Shown here: one piece after another, positions 29,336-38,973 of the stretch
Position numbering within the stretch: the stretch's first letter is position 1
How the letters are laid out: every line of letters begins with the position of its first letter
Assembly (NCBI GenBank): GCA_039621445.1
Contig: CP154956.1
Location: 1-64,000 of the forward strand
Origin: Euglena gracilis
Taxonomy: Eukaryota; Euglenida; Euglenophyceae; Euglenales
Reading direction: 5' to 3'
Length of the DNA stretch: 64,000 bases
Made by a program: the position numbers and the translations under genes
Notes under the pieces: generated by a model
Database searches by the model: none
Seen by the model: the letters and a program-made list of their open reading frames with translations, nothing else
Told to the model about the DNA's origin: nothing

Positions 29336-29482
29336 ATGGTGCAGGTTGTGACTGCAGCTGTTGCTGCAATTGCTTTTGCTTCTCTCCTCATTCTCTATGA
29401 GCCATCAACATCGACCACTCAACTTTCCGCTGCCTCAATGGGAACCAAGTTGTCAAAGCAGACAATCCAAGGCTCTCCCTAG
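29336..29482 (+). CDS. Short ORF with N-terminal hydrophobic segment
   Basis: ATG 29336 lies eight bases after TTTCCTCCACACAG, a possible acceptor or simply leader. The 48-residue product MVQVVTAAVAAIAFASLLIL is followed by a Ser/Thr-rich stretch (YEPSTSTTQLSAASMGTK) and stops at 29482. A hydrophobic segment followed by a hydroxylated basic stretch resembles the signal plus transit region of proteins imported into complex plastids, or a signal anchor. It could be a first exon or a complete tiny membrane protein. No homologue is recognised. Confidence 0.3.
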   Translation: MVQVVTAAVAAIAFASLLILYEPSTSTTQLSAASMGTKLSKQTIQGSP

Positions 29483-30005
29483 TCGTTTTTTAAACAATAC
29501 CTGAAACCCGGACATTTTACACAGAGTTTCTTCTCGCGTCCGCCCCCCCCCCCCCGCATCCCAGTCTGCAGCCCACACCACAGATTTTTCGCAACTTTTT
29601 TTTGCCAAAGTTGAGAATCAAATTGCAAAGTTCTTTCCTTTTCAATTCTCACTTGAATCTATTATTTAGGCCCAAAGTTTCCCAATTTTGATCTCCCACC
29701 ATGATGTCACACATGTTGCCCATGACCTGTCAAACTGTCCAGGTCATCCCTGTGTCCTCCTCCGCATCCCCTGCATCCTGAAAACCCCCAGACAAAGTGG
29801 GAATTGGAAAAGGCTGTTTGCGGACATTGCAAAAAATTGCTCCCCCTAGCCTGTGTGGGGGGGTTAAACCCAAAAGAATTTTTCCCCATTTTTGGAATCA
29901 CTGTGAAATGTGCTTTCTACGTTGGGGTCACTCAAGGGGTCAAAGAAAAAACGGTTAAAAAATCTTTGCACAAGAAAAAGTCTGAAAGTAGCCTTTAACC
30001 AATTG

Positions 30006-30036
30006 GGGGGGGGGGGGGGGGAGGGGGGGGGGGGGC
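30006..30036. repeat. Poly-G tract
   Basis: Two uninterrupted G runs of 18 and 14 separated by one A; the longest such tract in the window. Confidence 0.9.
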
Positions 30037-31029
30037 AGTCCCAGTCAAAATTCACCCATTTTTGTCATCCCCTCTGGAGAAAATTGGCACCTGCACGCGC
30101 ATCAGCGGGGGTGGTGTGGGGGCGAATTTGCCAGTTCGGGGGAGCAATTTTCACAACAGCTCTCTTTGGGCAACCTCCAGATCAACAGTCATGTTCCCCC
30201 CAAACAGGTATTTGGTAACGTGTTTATCCAACTTGTTTATCCACATTTCCCCATATGGCCAGACAAAAACATGATGACCTGTGGGATCACAGGGGGCGTT
30301 GGGGGATGTTCCCCAGTGACCTCCGTGTGACCCCCCCCCCCCCGGTGACCCGGTGAGGCAGTACGGGGGGGGGGTGCTTTCGGCGGTACTTGTTCGCTGA
30401 AATTGATGACCGACGGGGACATTTTAAATATTCCTCCTTCCACGATAAATCCCACACAGAACCAGGGGGGATGGGTGAGGAATCGGTTGTAGATGTGGCT
30501 TCCCCCCCCCTCACCATTCAAACGCACGACCTCCACTGAAATTTATTAGTCGGTTGCCCTGAGGCCTGAATAGTTGTTGTATGAGGTATTTTGAAGGGTT
30601 GGGGTCTGGGTTTTGTGGGTGGGTGTGAGACCTGATGACTTGTGACTTTGGGCAGGGTTCAGGATTGGGCCTGCCGTACCTCGGGCAGGGCAGTGTTCCC
30701 AATGGTGGACGACTGGCAGGGAGACAGAAAGATAAAGCCCGCCGACATTTTTGCCCCCACAACCCGCCACTGCTTGGAGGGCCCCTTTGTCTTTCCCCCT
30801 TTTCCCTCCCCCACAGCCTCTCCAAGCTGAAATCCTCTAAAAATCCACGCCGCTGGGTATTCCGACTTGTAAAAATTTCAGTGGGGGGTGTGCAGCGAAC
30901 AAGTACCCTTTCGGCGGTGAACTTCACCGTTTTGATGGTTGGGGTTGAAATTTTGGTGGGTGAAATTTTGCTCCTTTTCCTCTCAAATGGTCATTTTAAG
31001 TTTCATGGTTTATGGAATTTTATCAAATT

Positions 31030-31290
31030 TCTGAAACATTTATGGCCAGTCCCCCCCCCCCCCCCAGGACCCTGTCCTGGGGGGGGTCCTGGGGGGCCTT
31101 GGGGGGGGGTCCCGCAACTTTTTGGCAATTTTTTTGCGGCACAAGATGAGGTTATTTTGAAGACCGGGGGGGGGGGTCGGGGGGGGGTGCCCCCCCCACC
31201 CCCAGCAGCAGGCACCGAAGGCGCCCGGAACTCCACAGTCAGTGGGTCCTGAGGGTACCGCCCAGGGAACTGTGGGCCCAGGGAACTGGC
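31030..31290. repeat. C-rich repeat GGTTATTTTGAAGACCGGGGG, inverted pair with 51535
   Basis: Shares CCCGCAACTTTTTGGCAA, GATGAGGTTATTTTGAAG, GGCGCCCGGAACTCCAC and GGTACCGCCC with 51535-51835, where the blocks are reversed and complemented. CCAGGACCC steps tile both copies. Confidence 0.8.
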
Positions 31291-31524
31291 CATGATTCTT
31301 CTGAAACTTGCCCAAAATGTCATTTTTGGCTATTTTTGGCCAAAAAAAGTGCTCTTGGGTGAACTTCAACGGTGAACTTCACCGTTGGGTTTGGCAGAGG
31401 AGGGAGGGGGGGTCCGGGACCCCCTGGTGAACTTTCAAACGGTGAGCTTCGCCTGGGGGGGGGGGGCAAAAACCCAACGTTCACCGCCTGATCTCCTTAT
31501 ACCCTTTTCCGCCGAAATGTTTGG

Positions 31525-31690
31525 CCCATGCCTAATTTGATAAATTTTCAGGTAGATTCCTAATTTGAGGCATAAATTTTTCAAATGGGTTTGGTGATCC
31601 CCAAATCGGTGCCAAAATCCTAAATTCAGGTGTGGGGATTCCGAATTTATGGAATTTTTTTCCAACGTTTGATTCCTGATCTGGCCACCG
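31525..31690. repeat. Degenerate CCTAATTTGA / GGTGATCCC repeat
   Basis: The same family and order of blocks as 23680-23850 (CCTAATTTGATAAATTTTCAG, GGTGTGG(A/G)GATTCC). Confidence 0.7.
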
Positions 31691-31775
31691 AAAATGTGGT
31701 GTCCCCATGACCCAAACCCCCACACCTGGACGGGTGACTTGGGTTGACGGCATGGGGTTGGCACCTCTTCTTGTT

Positions 31776-31869
31776 TACCATGCCCCCCCCCATTTAAGAC
31801 CCCCTCGGAAGCCAAAATCCCAGGGGGGGTGTTATATGGGGGGTCTTTCATGGGGGGGGGGGCATGGTA
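31776..31869. mobile_element. TA-bounded foldback element, word CATTTAAGACC
   Basis: TACCATGCCCCCCCCCATTT at the left and GGGGGGGGGGGCATGGTA at the right, with AAGACCCCCTCGGAAGCCAA and CCAAAATCCC in the centre as at 11540-11621. Confidence 0.75.
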
Positions 31870-31899
31870 TGATGTTGTCAAAGCATCGGTGAAATGGTG

Positions 31900-32410
31900 A
31901 TGAGTTGAGAACCACTTTTGGGATAACCTTGCCTGCAGAGTTGGCCATTTCGATGGACTGCGGGGCACATCAGTTCTTCAAAGCAACACCATTCAGCAAA
32001 TAAAACCAACCAGTCCAAGCTGTTTGCTATTGATGATTTGAATGAATGGTTTCCCCACTCTGATTTATCACTTGCAGATGCATTACAACCAAGGGGGGGT
32101 TTCTCCCCGCGTCCCCCCCCGCGTCCCCCCCGCGTCCCGAAAACCCCCAAGGTTTTTTTGTTCAACGCCGAAAAAAAAAAACGTTTGATTGATTTTTTTT
32201 TGCCAAAAAACATATTGAAAAACAGGTTGTCATCCCTTTTTTTTTTTGAGCAGCTTCTCTGAGTGTGTTGCCATTGCTTTGTCACCCCTGAGTCCATCGT
32301 AGGGGTCTCCGGCTTTGTCCTGAAACCGTGTCTGGGGGCTCCGGTTCGGGCGGGGAAAAAACCATCGTAGGGGTGGGGTCACCGACTTACACCCGACGAC
32401 TGAATTTTTC
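31900..32410. other. No gene recognised
   Basis: Mixed sequence with repeated CGTCCCCCCC words (32105-32140) and A/T runs, and near 32308-32345 relics of the CCGGCTTTGTCCTGA and CCGGTTCGGGCGG families. Confidence 0.4.
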
Positions 32411-32417
32411 GCACTTC

Positions 32418-32468
32418 ATATGTATGTATGTATGTATGTGTGTATGTGTGTGTGTATGTGTGAAAATG

Positions 32469-32522
<54 letters not shown>

Positions 32523-32523
32523 G
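32418..32523. repeat. Compound microsatellite TATG/TG - CA - TA
   Basis: (TATG)n and (TG)n from 32418, then GAAAATGCAT, then (CA)n to 32504 and (TA)n to 32523. The TG and CA blocks are complementary and can pair. Confidence 0.9.
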
Positions 32524-32595
32524 GACAAATCCCTTTTGTTGCTCAACTGTTTGAGGGCCCCAAAATAACAAAATTTCTTGTGCCACCAAATTAGT
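32524..32595. repeat. Single dispersed monomer of the 77-bp satellite
   Basis: CAAATCCCTTTTGTTGCTCA, ACTGTTTGAGGGCCCCAAAA, TAACAAAATTTCTTGTGC: the same block order as the monomers at 61545-64000 with a few substitutions. Confidence 0.85.
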
Positions 32596-32999
32596 ATTCC
32601 TGCCTTTTGTTTTCTTTGTATTTGAAGGCCTAAAACATCAAAAGAAATGTTGTGGTTGGAGCCTAATTTGGCCAAATTCGCCCCACAACAAGTTCCCTCG
32701 GGTCCCCCCCCCCCATATCCCAGACACCCCTTGGCATTTTGCCACATCGACCAAAGTCTGTTCCAACGAGGAAGTTTTATTCATCAGTGACGAGTTTCTC
32801 CTTGACAAGTTTGGTTTATCGATCCGGGGACCCCAATTAATCGCGGTTAATTGCTTGGTCCCTGTGTTGGCGGTTAATTGATCATTCCTGATTTTTAAAA
32901 GGAGCCAGTGCCTTCGAGAATGCCCAACGCGCGTGCAGGGTTTCCCACGTTGGCTCCCACATTGACTTCCCAGAGCCCCTTTTGGGAGGTTAGGCATTG

Positions 33000-33135
33000 G
33001 AGACTTTTTTGGGGGGGGGTCGAGGTCGTGGAGTGGGCCGACCCTTGGGTCGGCCCATGACCCTAGGATGGGCCAGTGTCGGCCCACGACCCTAGAGCGA
33101 CCCTGGCGACCCAGGGGTTGTATCGGGCCGACCTC
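33000..33135. repeat. GGGTCGGCCCA / GGTCGCC palindromic segment
   Basis: GGGCCGACCCTTGGGTCGGCCC is a perfect palindrome; TCGGCCCACGACCCTAG and GCGACCCTGGCGACCC follow, echoing the 19694-19989 foldback element. Confidence 0.7.
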
Positions 33136-33346
33136 ACACATGCCACCAATTTGTTTGCACTTAATCTCAAAAAAATGCTTGCACCATCCCAAAAATACAT
33201 GCCTCCATTCCGAGTTTTTTTTTTTGCACTTGGATCGGGTGTTTTGCACAGTTGACCTTTGAAACTTCAGTTGGCAGACCAGTGTCAGGCTTTTTCATTT
33301 GCTCAATTTTTCATTGAGCAAAAATAAAATGACGGAATTCCTTTTT

Positions 33347-33490
33347 TTGGAAAAAGTGCAAGTTTTTTGAGGATACAGTGCAAAAACTCTTGAGATCTTT
33401 GGGCAATTTTTGTTTTTGAGTGCAGTGGGCAAAAATTTTGACAGGTTGGGGCATTGCCGGCAAACATTTCAGACGCTAGGTGCAACCACA
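33347..33490. repeat. Host-type copy of the sequence interrupted at 7829
   Basis: AGTGCAAAAACTCTTGAGATC, GGGCAAAAATTTTGACAGGTTGGGGCA and GGCAAACATTTCAGACGCTAGG parallel 7755-7828 and 8211-8245, but without the 362-bp element in between. It is thus a diverged empty-site counterpart. Confidence 0.65.
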
Positions 33491-34106
33491 GGGTGATCAA
33501 AGGTGACTCATTGGAAAACCGTAAATTGATCACAGGTGACACATGCGGCAACCGTGGTCGCTAAAGTTCGCTAATGCTAAAAACGCGAATTTTGGGACAC
33601 CTGGCGTATCGCCAGGAACCCGTGGCCTGTTGTGGGGAAGCCCGAGATGGTAACGGTTTTTAAGCCAAAGCCCGGGTTCAACCACGGTTCCTGGTTCAGA
33701 AACAGGGAGTGCTTTCGGTGACAGGTGAGGGGACCTTGGCTCCTCCTCATCCGAAATCATATTTCAGATCGTTTTTGTGATCTTGCAAGCTTTCCAGCTT
33801 GTGTCCAAAATGGCCATCTTGGGCTGCTTGAAGCTGAGAAGGTTACCATTCATCAAAGTGCGGAACCTGCAGAGGTGCCTCCTTTCAAAACCTGCCCATT
33901 GTGATCATCCCATCAAATACCTGTGGCTAATCAGGCTTCTGCAAAGGGTGTTGGACTGCAGCTAGTCCAACTTTGGCCAATGAAAATCCCAGTGGACCAC
34001 CCTTGTTGGGGGGGGGAGGTCCGCTAACAGGACCAGCTGATGGAAAGGATCGTGGGACCCCTCCCACGAAATACAGGGCAGGCGCGCGCGCTGGTCCCCC
34101 GCATTC

Positions 34107-34185
34107 AGGCTGAAACCGTGTCTAGGGGCTCTGGCTTCACGCCTGAACTGGCGTCCTGGGACACTGGTTCGGGCGTGACGCTGCG
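34107..34185. repeat. CCGAACCGG hairpin family, diverged
   Basis: AAACCGTGTCTAGGGGCTCTGG then CACGCCTGAACTGGCGTCCTGG and GACACTGGTTCGGGCGTGA. A second member is at 34625-34705. Confidence 0.7.
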
Positions 34186-34369
34186 TCTTGGGGGGGGGGC
34201 AGAAAAAAGTGCCAAAATCTTTCCAAAAATGCTTTGTAGACATGTGGTAAACATATCTGAGCAGTTTTGGGGGGGGTCTTCAGCCAGAAATTGGGGTTTT
34301 TTTGTGTGACGAATTCCCTTTGGCCAATTTTGGGGCATTTTTGAAATAGAATGCCCTACAGCGCGGCTG

Positions 34370-34560
34370 AATCTAAGGCCATCTGCTGAAAGCCCTTGGT
34401 AACATGGCATGGTGAAACATTGGAATTTCGAATTTGCAAACAGGGTCGGAACATGCGATCGCCGATTTTCAGAGCACTGTGCAGTGTGGCTGAGTTCTGT
34501 GGGACCAGGCAAAAGTTCTTGGGGAGAGCGTTTCGATTGATGTGCCATATGGCACCTGAA
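34370..34560. repeat. Conserved segment with GATCGCCGATTTTCAGAG
   Basis: Same orientation as 18160-18400; includes TTGGAATTTCGAATTTGCAA, GCTGAGTTCTGTGGGACCAGG and GATTGATGTGCCATATGGCACCTGA. Confidence 0.7.
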
Positions 34561-34719
34561 CTTTAGTATTTAACAAATTAAAATGCCAAATTTTGGAATG
34601 CACGATCCCTGAAAATTATATCGAGAACTGTGTCCCCGCCTGAACCGGCATCCCAGGCACCGGTTTCACGCCCGAACCGGCACCTGGGACACAGTTTTTA
34701 AAAATGTGTTCAGCCCGCC

Positions 34720-34853
34720 AAATGCCTGCCCTGAAATTTGTGGTCATGAACACGTTTTCCATGAGGGCATTTGTGGCATTGACACGTTTTCCATTACGGC
34801 ATCTGTGGCAATGACACGTTTTCCATTCGGCATCTGTGGCAATGACATGTTTT
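34720..34853. repeat. TTTTCCATTACGGCATCTGTGG minisatellite (distal flank of locus 6)
   Basis: Units of about 33-35 bp (GACACGTTTTCCATTACGGC, ATCTGTGGCAAT), the inverse form of the CACTGAAAACGTG repeat. The array continues at 36981 after the 2.1-kb insertion. Confidence 0.85.
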
Positions 34854-34862
34854 CCATTACGG

Positions 34863-36971
34863 GGCCCCGGTCGGAAAATCGCGGATGACCAAATTGCGGG
34901 TCGGGCCGACCTGGTCGGCCCGACCTCCTGGTCGGCCCGACCTATGGTCGGCCCGACCAGGTCGGCCCGACCTGTGTGGGTCGGCCCGACCTGGTCGGTA
35001 GGAAACGCAATTATCCGCACTACCCCCCCCTCTTCTGGAAATTTAAGCCCCCCCCCCCTGAAAAAAACTTTTGTCCAAATCACCCCAAAACCAGTCAAAA
35101 CCCACTTAAATGGCTCCAGAAGCCCCCAATCGGGGGTGAATATGCAAAAACTTGGGGGGAAAATGCCCAGTTTGGGCCACTTTTGGGGAAAATGGGAAAA
35201 TGCCCATTTCCGAGTGAGGGTCCCCCCATGTGTATTGGGGGCGGGGGGGTTCGGGGGGGGCGGCAGCCCCCCCCGCTAGGCGACCAAGGGCGCCGAAGGC
35301 GCCCTCCGACAATGGGTGTCTGGTTGCGCATGCTCACCAAACGGTCGGGCAACGAAGGGATTTTGTTATTGGGGCGGGGGGGGGGGTGCGGGGGGGGGCG
35401 GCAGCCCCCCCCCCCCCCCCCCGCTAGACGACCAAGGGCGCCGAAGGCGCCCTCCGACAATGGGTGTCTGGTTGCGCATGCTCACAAAGCGGTCCGGCAG
35501 CGAAAGGATTTTGTTATTGGGGGCGGGGGGGGTGCGGGGGGGCGGGTGTCTGGTTGCGCATGCTCACCAAACGGTCCGGCAGCGAAGGGATTTTGTTATT
35601 GGGGCGGGGGGGGGGGTGCGGGGGGGGCGGGAGCCCCCCCCGCTAGACGACCAAGGGCGCCGAAGGCGCCCTCCGACAATGGGTGTCTGGTTGCGCATGC
35701 TCACCAAACGGTCGGGCAGCGAAGGGATTTTGTTATTGGGGGCGGGGGGGGTGCGGGGGGGGCGGCAGCCCCCCCCGCTAGGCGACCAAGGGCGCCGAAG
35801 GCGCCCTCCGTCAATGGGTGTCTGGTTGCGCATGCTCACCAAACGGTCGGGCAACGAAGGGATTTTGTTATTGGGGGCGGGGGGGGGTGCGGGGGGGGCG
35901 GCAGCCCTCCCCGCTAGACGACCAAGGGCGCCGAAGGCGCACTCCGACAATGGGTGTCTGGTTGCGCATGCTCACCAAACGGTCGGGCAGCGAAGGGATT
36001 TTGTTATTGGGGGCGGGGGGGGTGCGGGGGGGGCGGCAGCCCCCCCCCCCCCGCTAGATGACCAAGGGCGCCGAAGGCGCCCTCCGACAATGGGTGTCTG
36101 GTTGCGCATGCTCACCAAACGGTCCGGCAGCGAAAGGATTTTGTTTTTTGGGGGCGGGGGGGTGCGGGGGGGCGGGGGGGGCGGGTGTCTGGTTGCGCAT
36201 GCTCACCAAACGGTCGGGCAGCGAAGGGATTTTGTTATTGGGGGCGGGGGGGGTGCGGGGGGGGCGGGAGCCCCCCCCGCTAGACGACCAAGGGCGCCGA
36301 AGGCGCCCTCCGACAATGGGTGTCTGGTTGCGCATGCTCACCAAACGGTCCGGCAGCGAAAGGATTTTGTTTTTTGGGGGCGGGGGGGGTGCGGGGGGGG
36401 CGGGTGTCTGGTTGCGCATGCTCACCAAACGGTCGGGCAGCGAAGGGATTTTGTTATTGGGGGCGGGGGGGTGCGGGGGGGGCGGGAGCCCCCCCGCTAG
36501 ACGACCAAGGGCGCCGAAGGCGCCCTCCGACAATGGGTGTCTGGTTGCGCATGCTCACCAAACGGTCGGGCAGCGAAGGGATTTTGTTATTGGGGGCGGG
36601 GGGGTCCGGGTCGGGATTGAACAAAAACCAAATCTGTGTGGGCGTTTTCTCGTTTTTCCCAAAAGTGGCCCAAACTGGGCATTTTCCCCCCAAATTTTTG
36701 CATATTCACCCCCGATTGGGGGCTTCTGGACCCATTTCAGTGGGTTTTGGCTGGTTTTGGGGTGATTTGGACAAAAAATTTTTTCAGGGGGGGGGCTTAA
36801 ATTTCCAGAAGAGGGGGGGGGTAGTGCGGATAATTGCGTTTCCTACCGACCAGGTCGGGCCGACCCACACAGGTCGGTAAGCCATACGCACAGGTCGGGC
36901 CGACCATAGGTCGGGCCGACCAGGTCGGCAGGATCCGCGATTTGGTCATCCGCGATTTTCCGCACGGAGCC
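34863..36971. mobile_element. 2.1-kb Mutator-like element with long inverted repeats and internal array
   Basis: Left end GGCCCCGGTCGGAAAATCGC and right end (reverse-complemented) GGCTCCGTGCGGAAAATCGC continue into inverted repeats of about 350 bp (34863-35215, 36620-36971) that include GGTCGGCCCGACC palindromes, GGAAACGCAATTATCCGCAC and TGGGGGCTTCTGGA. The 9-bp sequence CCATTACGG flanks both sides (34854-34862, 36972-36980) and belongs to the minisatellite that was interrupted. Long G-start terminal repeats and a 9-bp duplication fit Mutator-like elements. No transposase is present; the interior is a tandem array. Confidence 0.8.
35228..36605. repeat. Internal array, 11 copies of GTGTCTGGTTGCGCATGCTC unit
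   Basis: The core GTGTCTGGTTGCGCATGCTC begins at about 35316, 35464, 35546, 35681, 35818, 35952, 36096, 36185, 36320, 36405 and 36537. Full units are about 135-150 bp and include GGGCGCCGAAGGCGCCCTCC; three short units (about 82-90 bp) lack that half. Frames of 235-394 codons cross the array because the units lack stops; they are Gly/Ala/Arg/Pro-rich repeat translations and I do not call them genes. Confidence 0.85.
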
Positions 36972-37016
36972 CCATTACGGCATCTGTGGCAATCAAGTGC
37001 AAGATGGAAAAGGCGC

Positions 37017-37229
37017 TACCCCCCCCCCCCTAGTCGTACAACCACCCCTCATTTACGACCACCCCCCGGTCACAGGTTGCAGGTTGCGAAAAATTTAACA
37101 CCACCTTACCTACAACCGCCGCCTCGTTTATGACCACCCCCCGGTCACAGGTTGCAGGTTATGGGGGTGCTATGACCCCCCCCAGTCACAGGTTGCAGGA
37201 ACCCGGTCATACGACTAGGGGGGGGGGTA
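37017..37229. mobile_element. TA-bounded foldback element, word TAGTCGTA(C/T)(A/G)ACC
   Basis: TACCCCCCCCCCCTAGTCGT at the left and ACGACTAGGGGGGGGGGTA at the right. Inside, CACCCCCCGGTCACAGGTTGCAGG is repeated three times. A close copy is at 41132-41348 and a relic at 6965-7055. Confidence 0.75.
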
Positions 37230-37376
37230 GCATGAATATTCGGCGACAGGTTGAGAGGCCGGGGTGGTCCTCAACGGGTGAGGCCGGTCGGGGCACTCTA
37301 CAACACAGGAAATTACCAGAAGTTGCCTTGGAGCACAACGACAAGCAGTGGGAGACGTCACGGAAGACGACACACT

Positions 37377-38272
37377 TTACACAAAAAAGAGCCACACTTT
37401 GGTGGCCGCTGCAAATCTTGGCAATGAAAATGGTATGAACACAACTCCCTCGGTCGTGGTTTTGCGGGATGCCCGAGCGACGGCATTCACGTATGTTTGA
37501 AAAGAGGTTGCCGAACGATTCCCTGAAACGAACATAGTTCCCGACTGCTGCTCACGTTGAGCCACACATTGTTTAATGACGCTCGCCTCATCGAACAACA
37601 GGCTGTGTTCCAGCTCCCATCCCGTCCAGGCAACAAAGAAATCATCCAGCTCAGGATAAGGTGCTTGCCGATGTTGACACAGTTTGGCAAACTCCAAATG
37701 GTTGGCAACAGCAGCAAGCTCTGCACCTACGGTGCCAGACTTTTTCTTCGTGTTGCCCTGTGCCAGCAAGGTGCCATGAAGGGGGTCAACCTTCGACTTC
37801 TCCCACTCAGAAAAATCTCGGGGATATTTTTTAAAACAAAAGTGAAAAGAAGGGGTCGGAACGAAAAGAAGATAACTTTACCCGCGTGGTATGTGTGTAG
37901 TTTGGTTAGCGCACATAACATTCGAATAACCTTCCAGCGTCGTTCGAATAATGATCGAAGGAGAAAAGCGGTCGGGGGGGGGGGAGCGGCAGCCGAGGGG
38001 CATGCTAACCCCCTGAGAGTGATGGTGCGGTGCACGGTGTGTGGCAACGGTGGCAGCGGTCAGCCACGTGCGCCGCCGCCGCAACCCGCCGCTTCAGACG
38101 GTGCGGTCCCGCGCTCGTTCGCCGCCACGGTCCGCGGTACCGCGTATGTGCAGTCGTGTGTTGTTGTAAATGTGGCTGGCGGTCAAAAATACCAAACGGG
38201 CAGCCAGGAACAGTTCCGTCCTTGGGGAGGTGGCAAAAGACCATTCACAAAGTTTGCCGTGCGTTTAGCCAT
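37377..38272 (-). pseudogene. VNA/PHD family, locus 6 (interrupted and frameshifted)
   Basis: ATG 38272 on the minus strand follows CCCCCTTTTTTTCGCAG CCCTGCCACT. MAKRTANFVNGLLPPP is followed by a one-base loss that ends the frame. A segment of about 385 bp of foreign sequence (37803-38187) then interrupts the gene. After it the frame 37769-37377 is open: GNTKKKSGTVGAELAAVANH, EFAKLCQHRQAPYPELDDFF, LLFDEASVIKQCVAQREQQS, MFVSGNRSATSFQTYVNAVA, then FIPFSLPRFAAATKVWLFFV. In the neighbouring frame that last part reads as the H-x2-C...C-x2-C end of the PHD finger. This is the best copy of the central and VNA segments. Downstream sequence to 37245 (GAGTGCCCCGACC...GAGGACCACCCCGGCC) is shared with loci 3 and 5. 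Confidence 0.7.
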
Positions 38273-38299
38273 AGTGGCAGGGCTGCGAAAAAAAGGGGG

Positions 38300-38478
38300 G
38301 TAACACGTTTTCCATTACGGCATTTGTGGCAATGACACGTTTTCCATTGCGGCATCTGTGGCAATGACACGTTTTCCATTACGGCATCATTTCAGCCTGA
38401 AAACGTGTTCAGGGGGCCCTTTGGGGGCCCCCTGCTGAACATGTTTTCAGGCTGAAATCTGGGCTCAGCCACAATTTG
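38300..38478. repeat. Minisatellite plus GGCTGAGCCCAGATTTCAGC palindrome (proximal flank of locus 6)
   Basis: Three CACGTTTTCCATT(A/G)CGGCAT units, then the palindromic repeat also seen at 16306, 17303 and 20290. Confidence 0.85.
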
Positions 38479-38589
38479 TGTGTAGAAACCATGTCGGGGG
38501 CTCTCGGTTCACGCCCGAACCGGCGTCTAGGGACGCACGGTCACGAATTGGTATTCTTAACAGATTTTTCTTAATGTACGCCAGCCAGG

Positions 38590-38973
38590 TTACACCCTCC
38601 CCCCAAATAATACCCTCCCCCCAAATAATACCCCCCTCGGGTTCGGCTTCGGCGACTGCCCATTTCGGGCCGAAGGCCCGGATTTTGACCTGAAAATGTA
38701 GGTAAAAATCACAATCTCTGACAGCAAATTAGGAAAAAAAAATTGATTTTTCTGGATCATCTGACCACCAAAAAATGGTAAATTTCATAAGAAAGTTCAA
38801 AAATGACACACCAAAGGGGGTCAAAAGGTGCTATTTTGGCTCCTGCGGGACTTTGAGAAATTTCGAAAATGGGGTGCTGTCACCCCCCCCCCAATAATAC
38901 CCCCTCCCTCGGGCCGGGACTTCGGGCGAATAAAAATAATACCCGGGGGGTATTATTTGGGGGGTTTACAACC
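38590..38973. mobile_element. Foldback element, word AAATAATACC
   Basis: TACACCCTCCCCCCAAATAATACCC (two word copies) at the left and GGGTATTATTTGGGGGGTTTA at the right, with a further word copy (CCAATAATACCCCC) near 38891. GGTTCGGCTTCGG and CGGGCCGAAGGCCCG hairpins sit inside. Confidence 0.6.

Noticed and set aside
35228-36605. Regular spaced repeats as a CRISPR array
   Set aside because: The units are tandem with no unique spacers, sit within terminal inverted repeats, and the window is eukaryotic.
34976-36765. Overlapping frames of 235-394 codons
   Set aside because: They are translations of an 11-unit GC-rich array in several frames at once, with no motif beyond the repeat.
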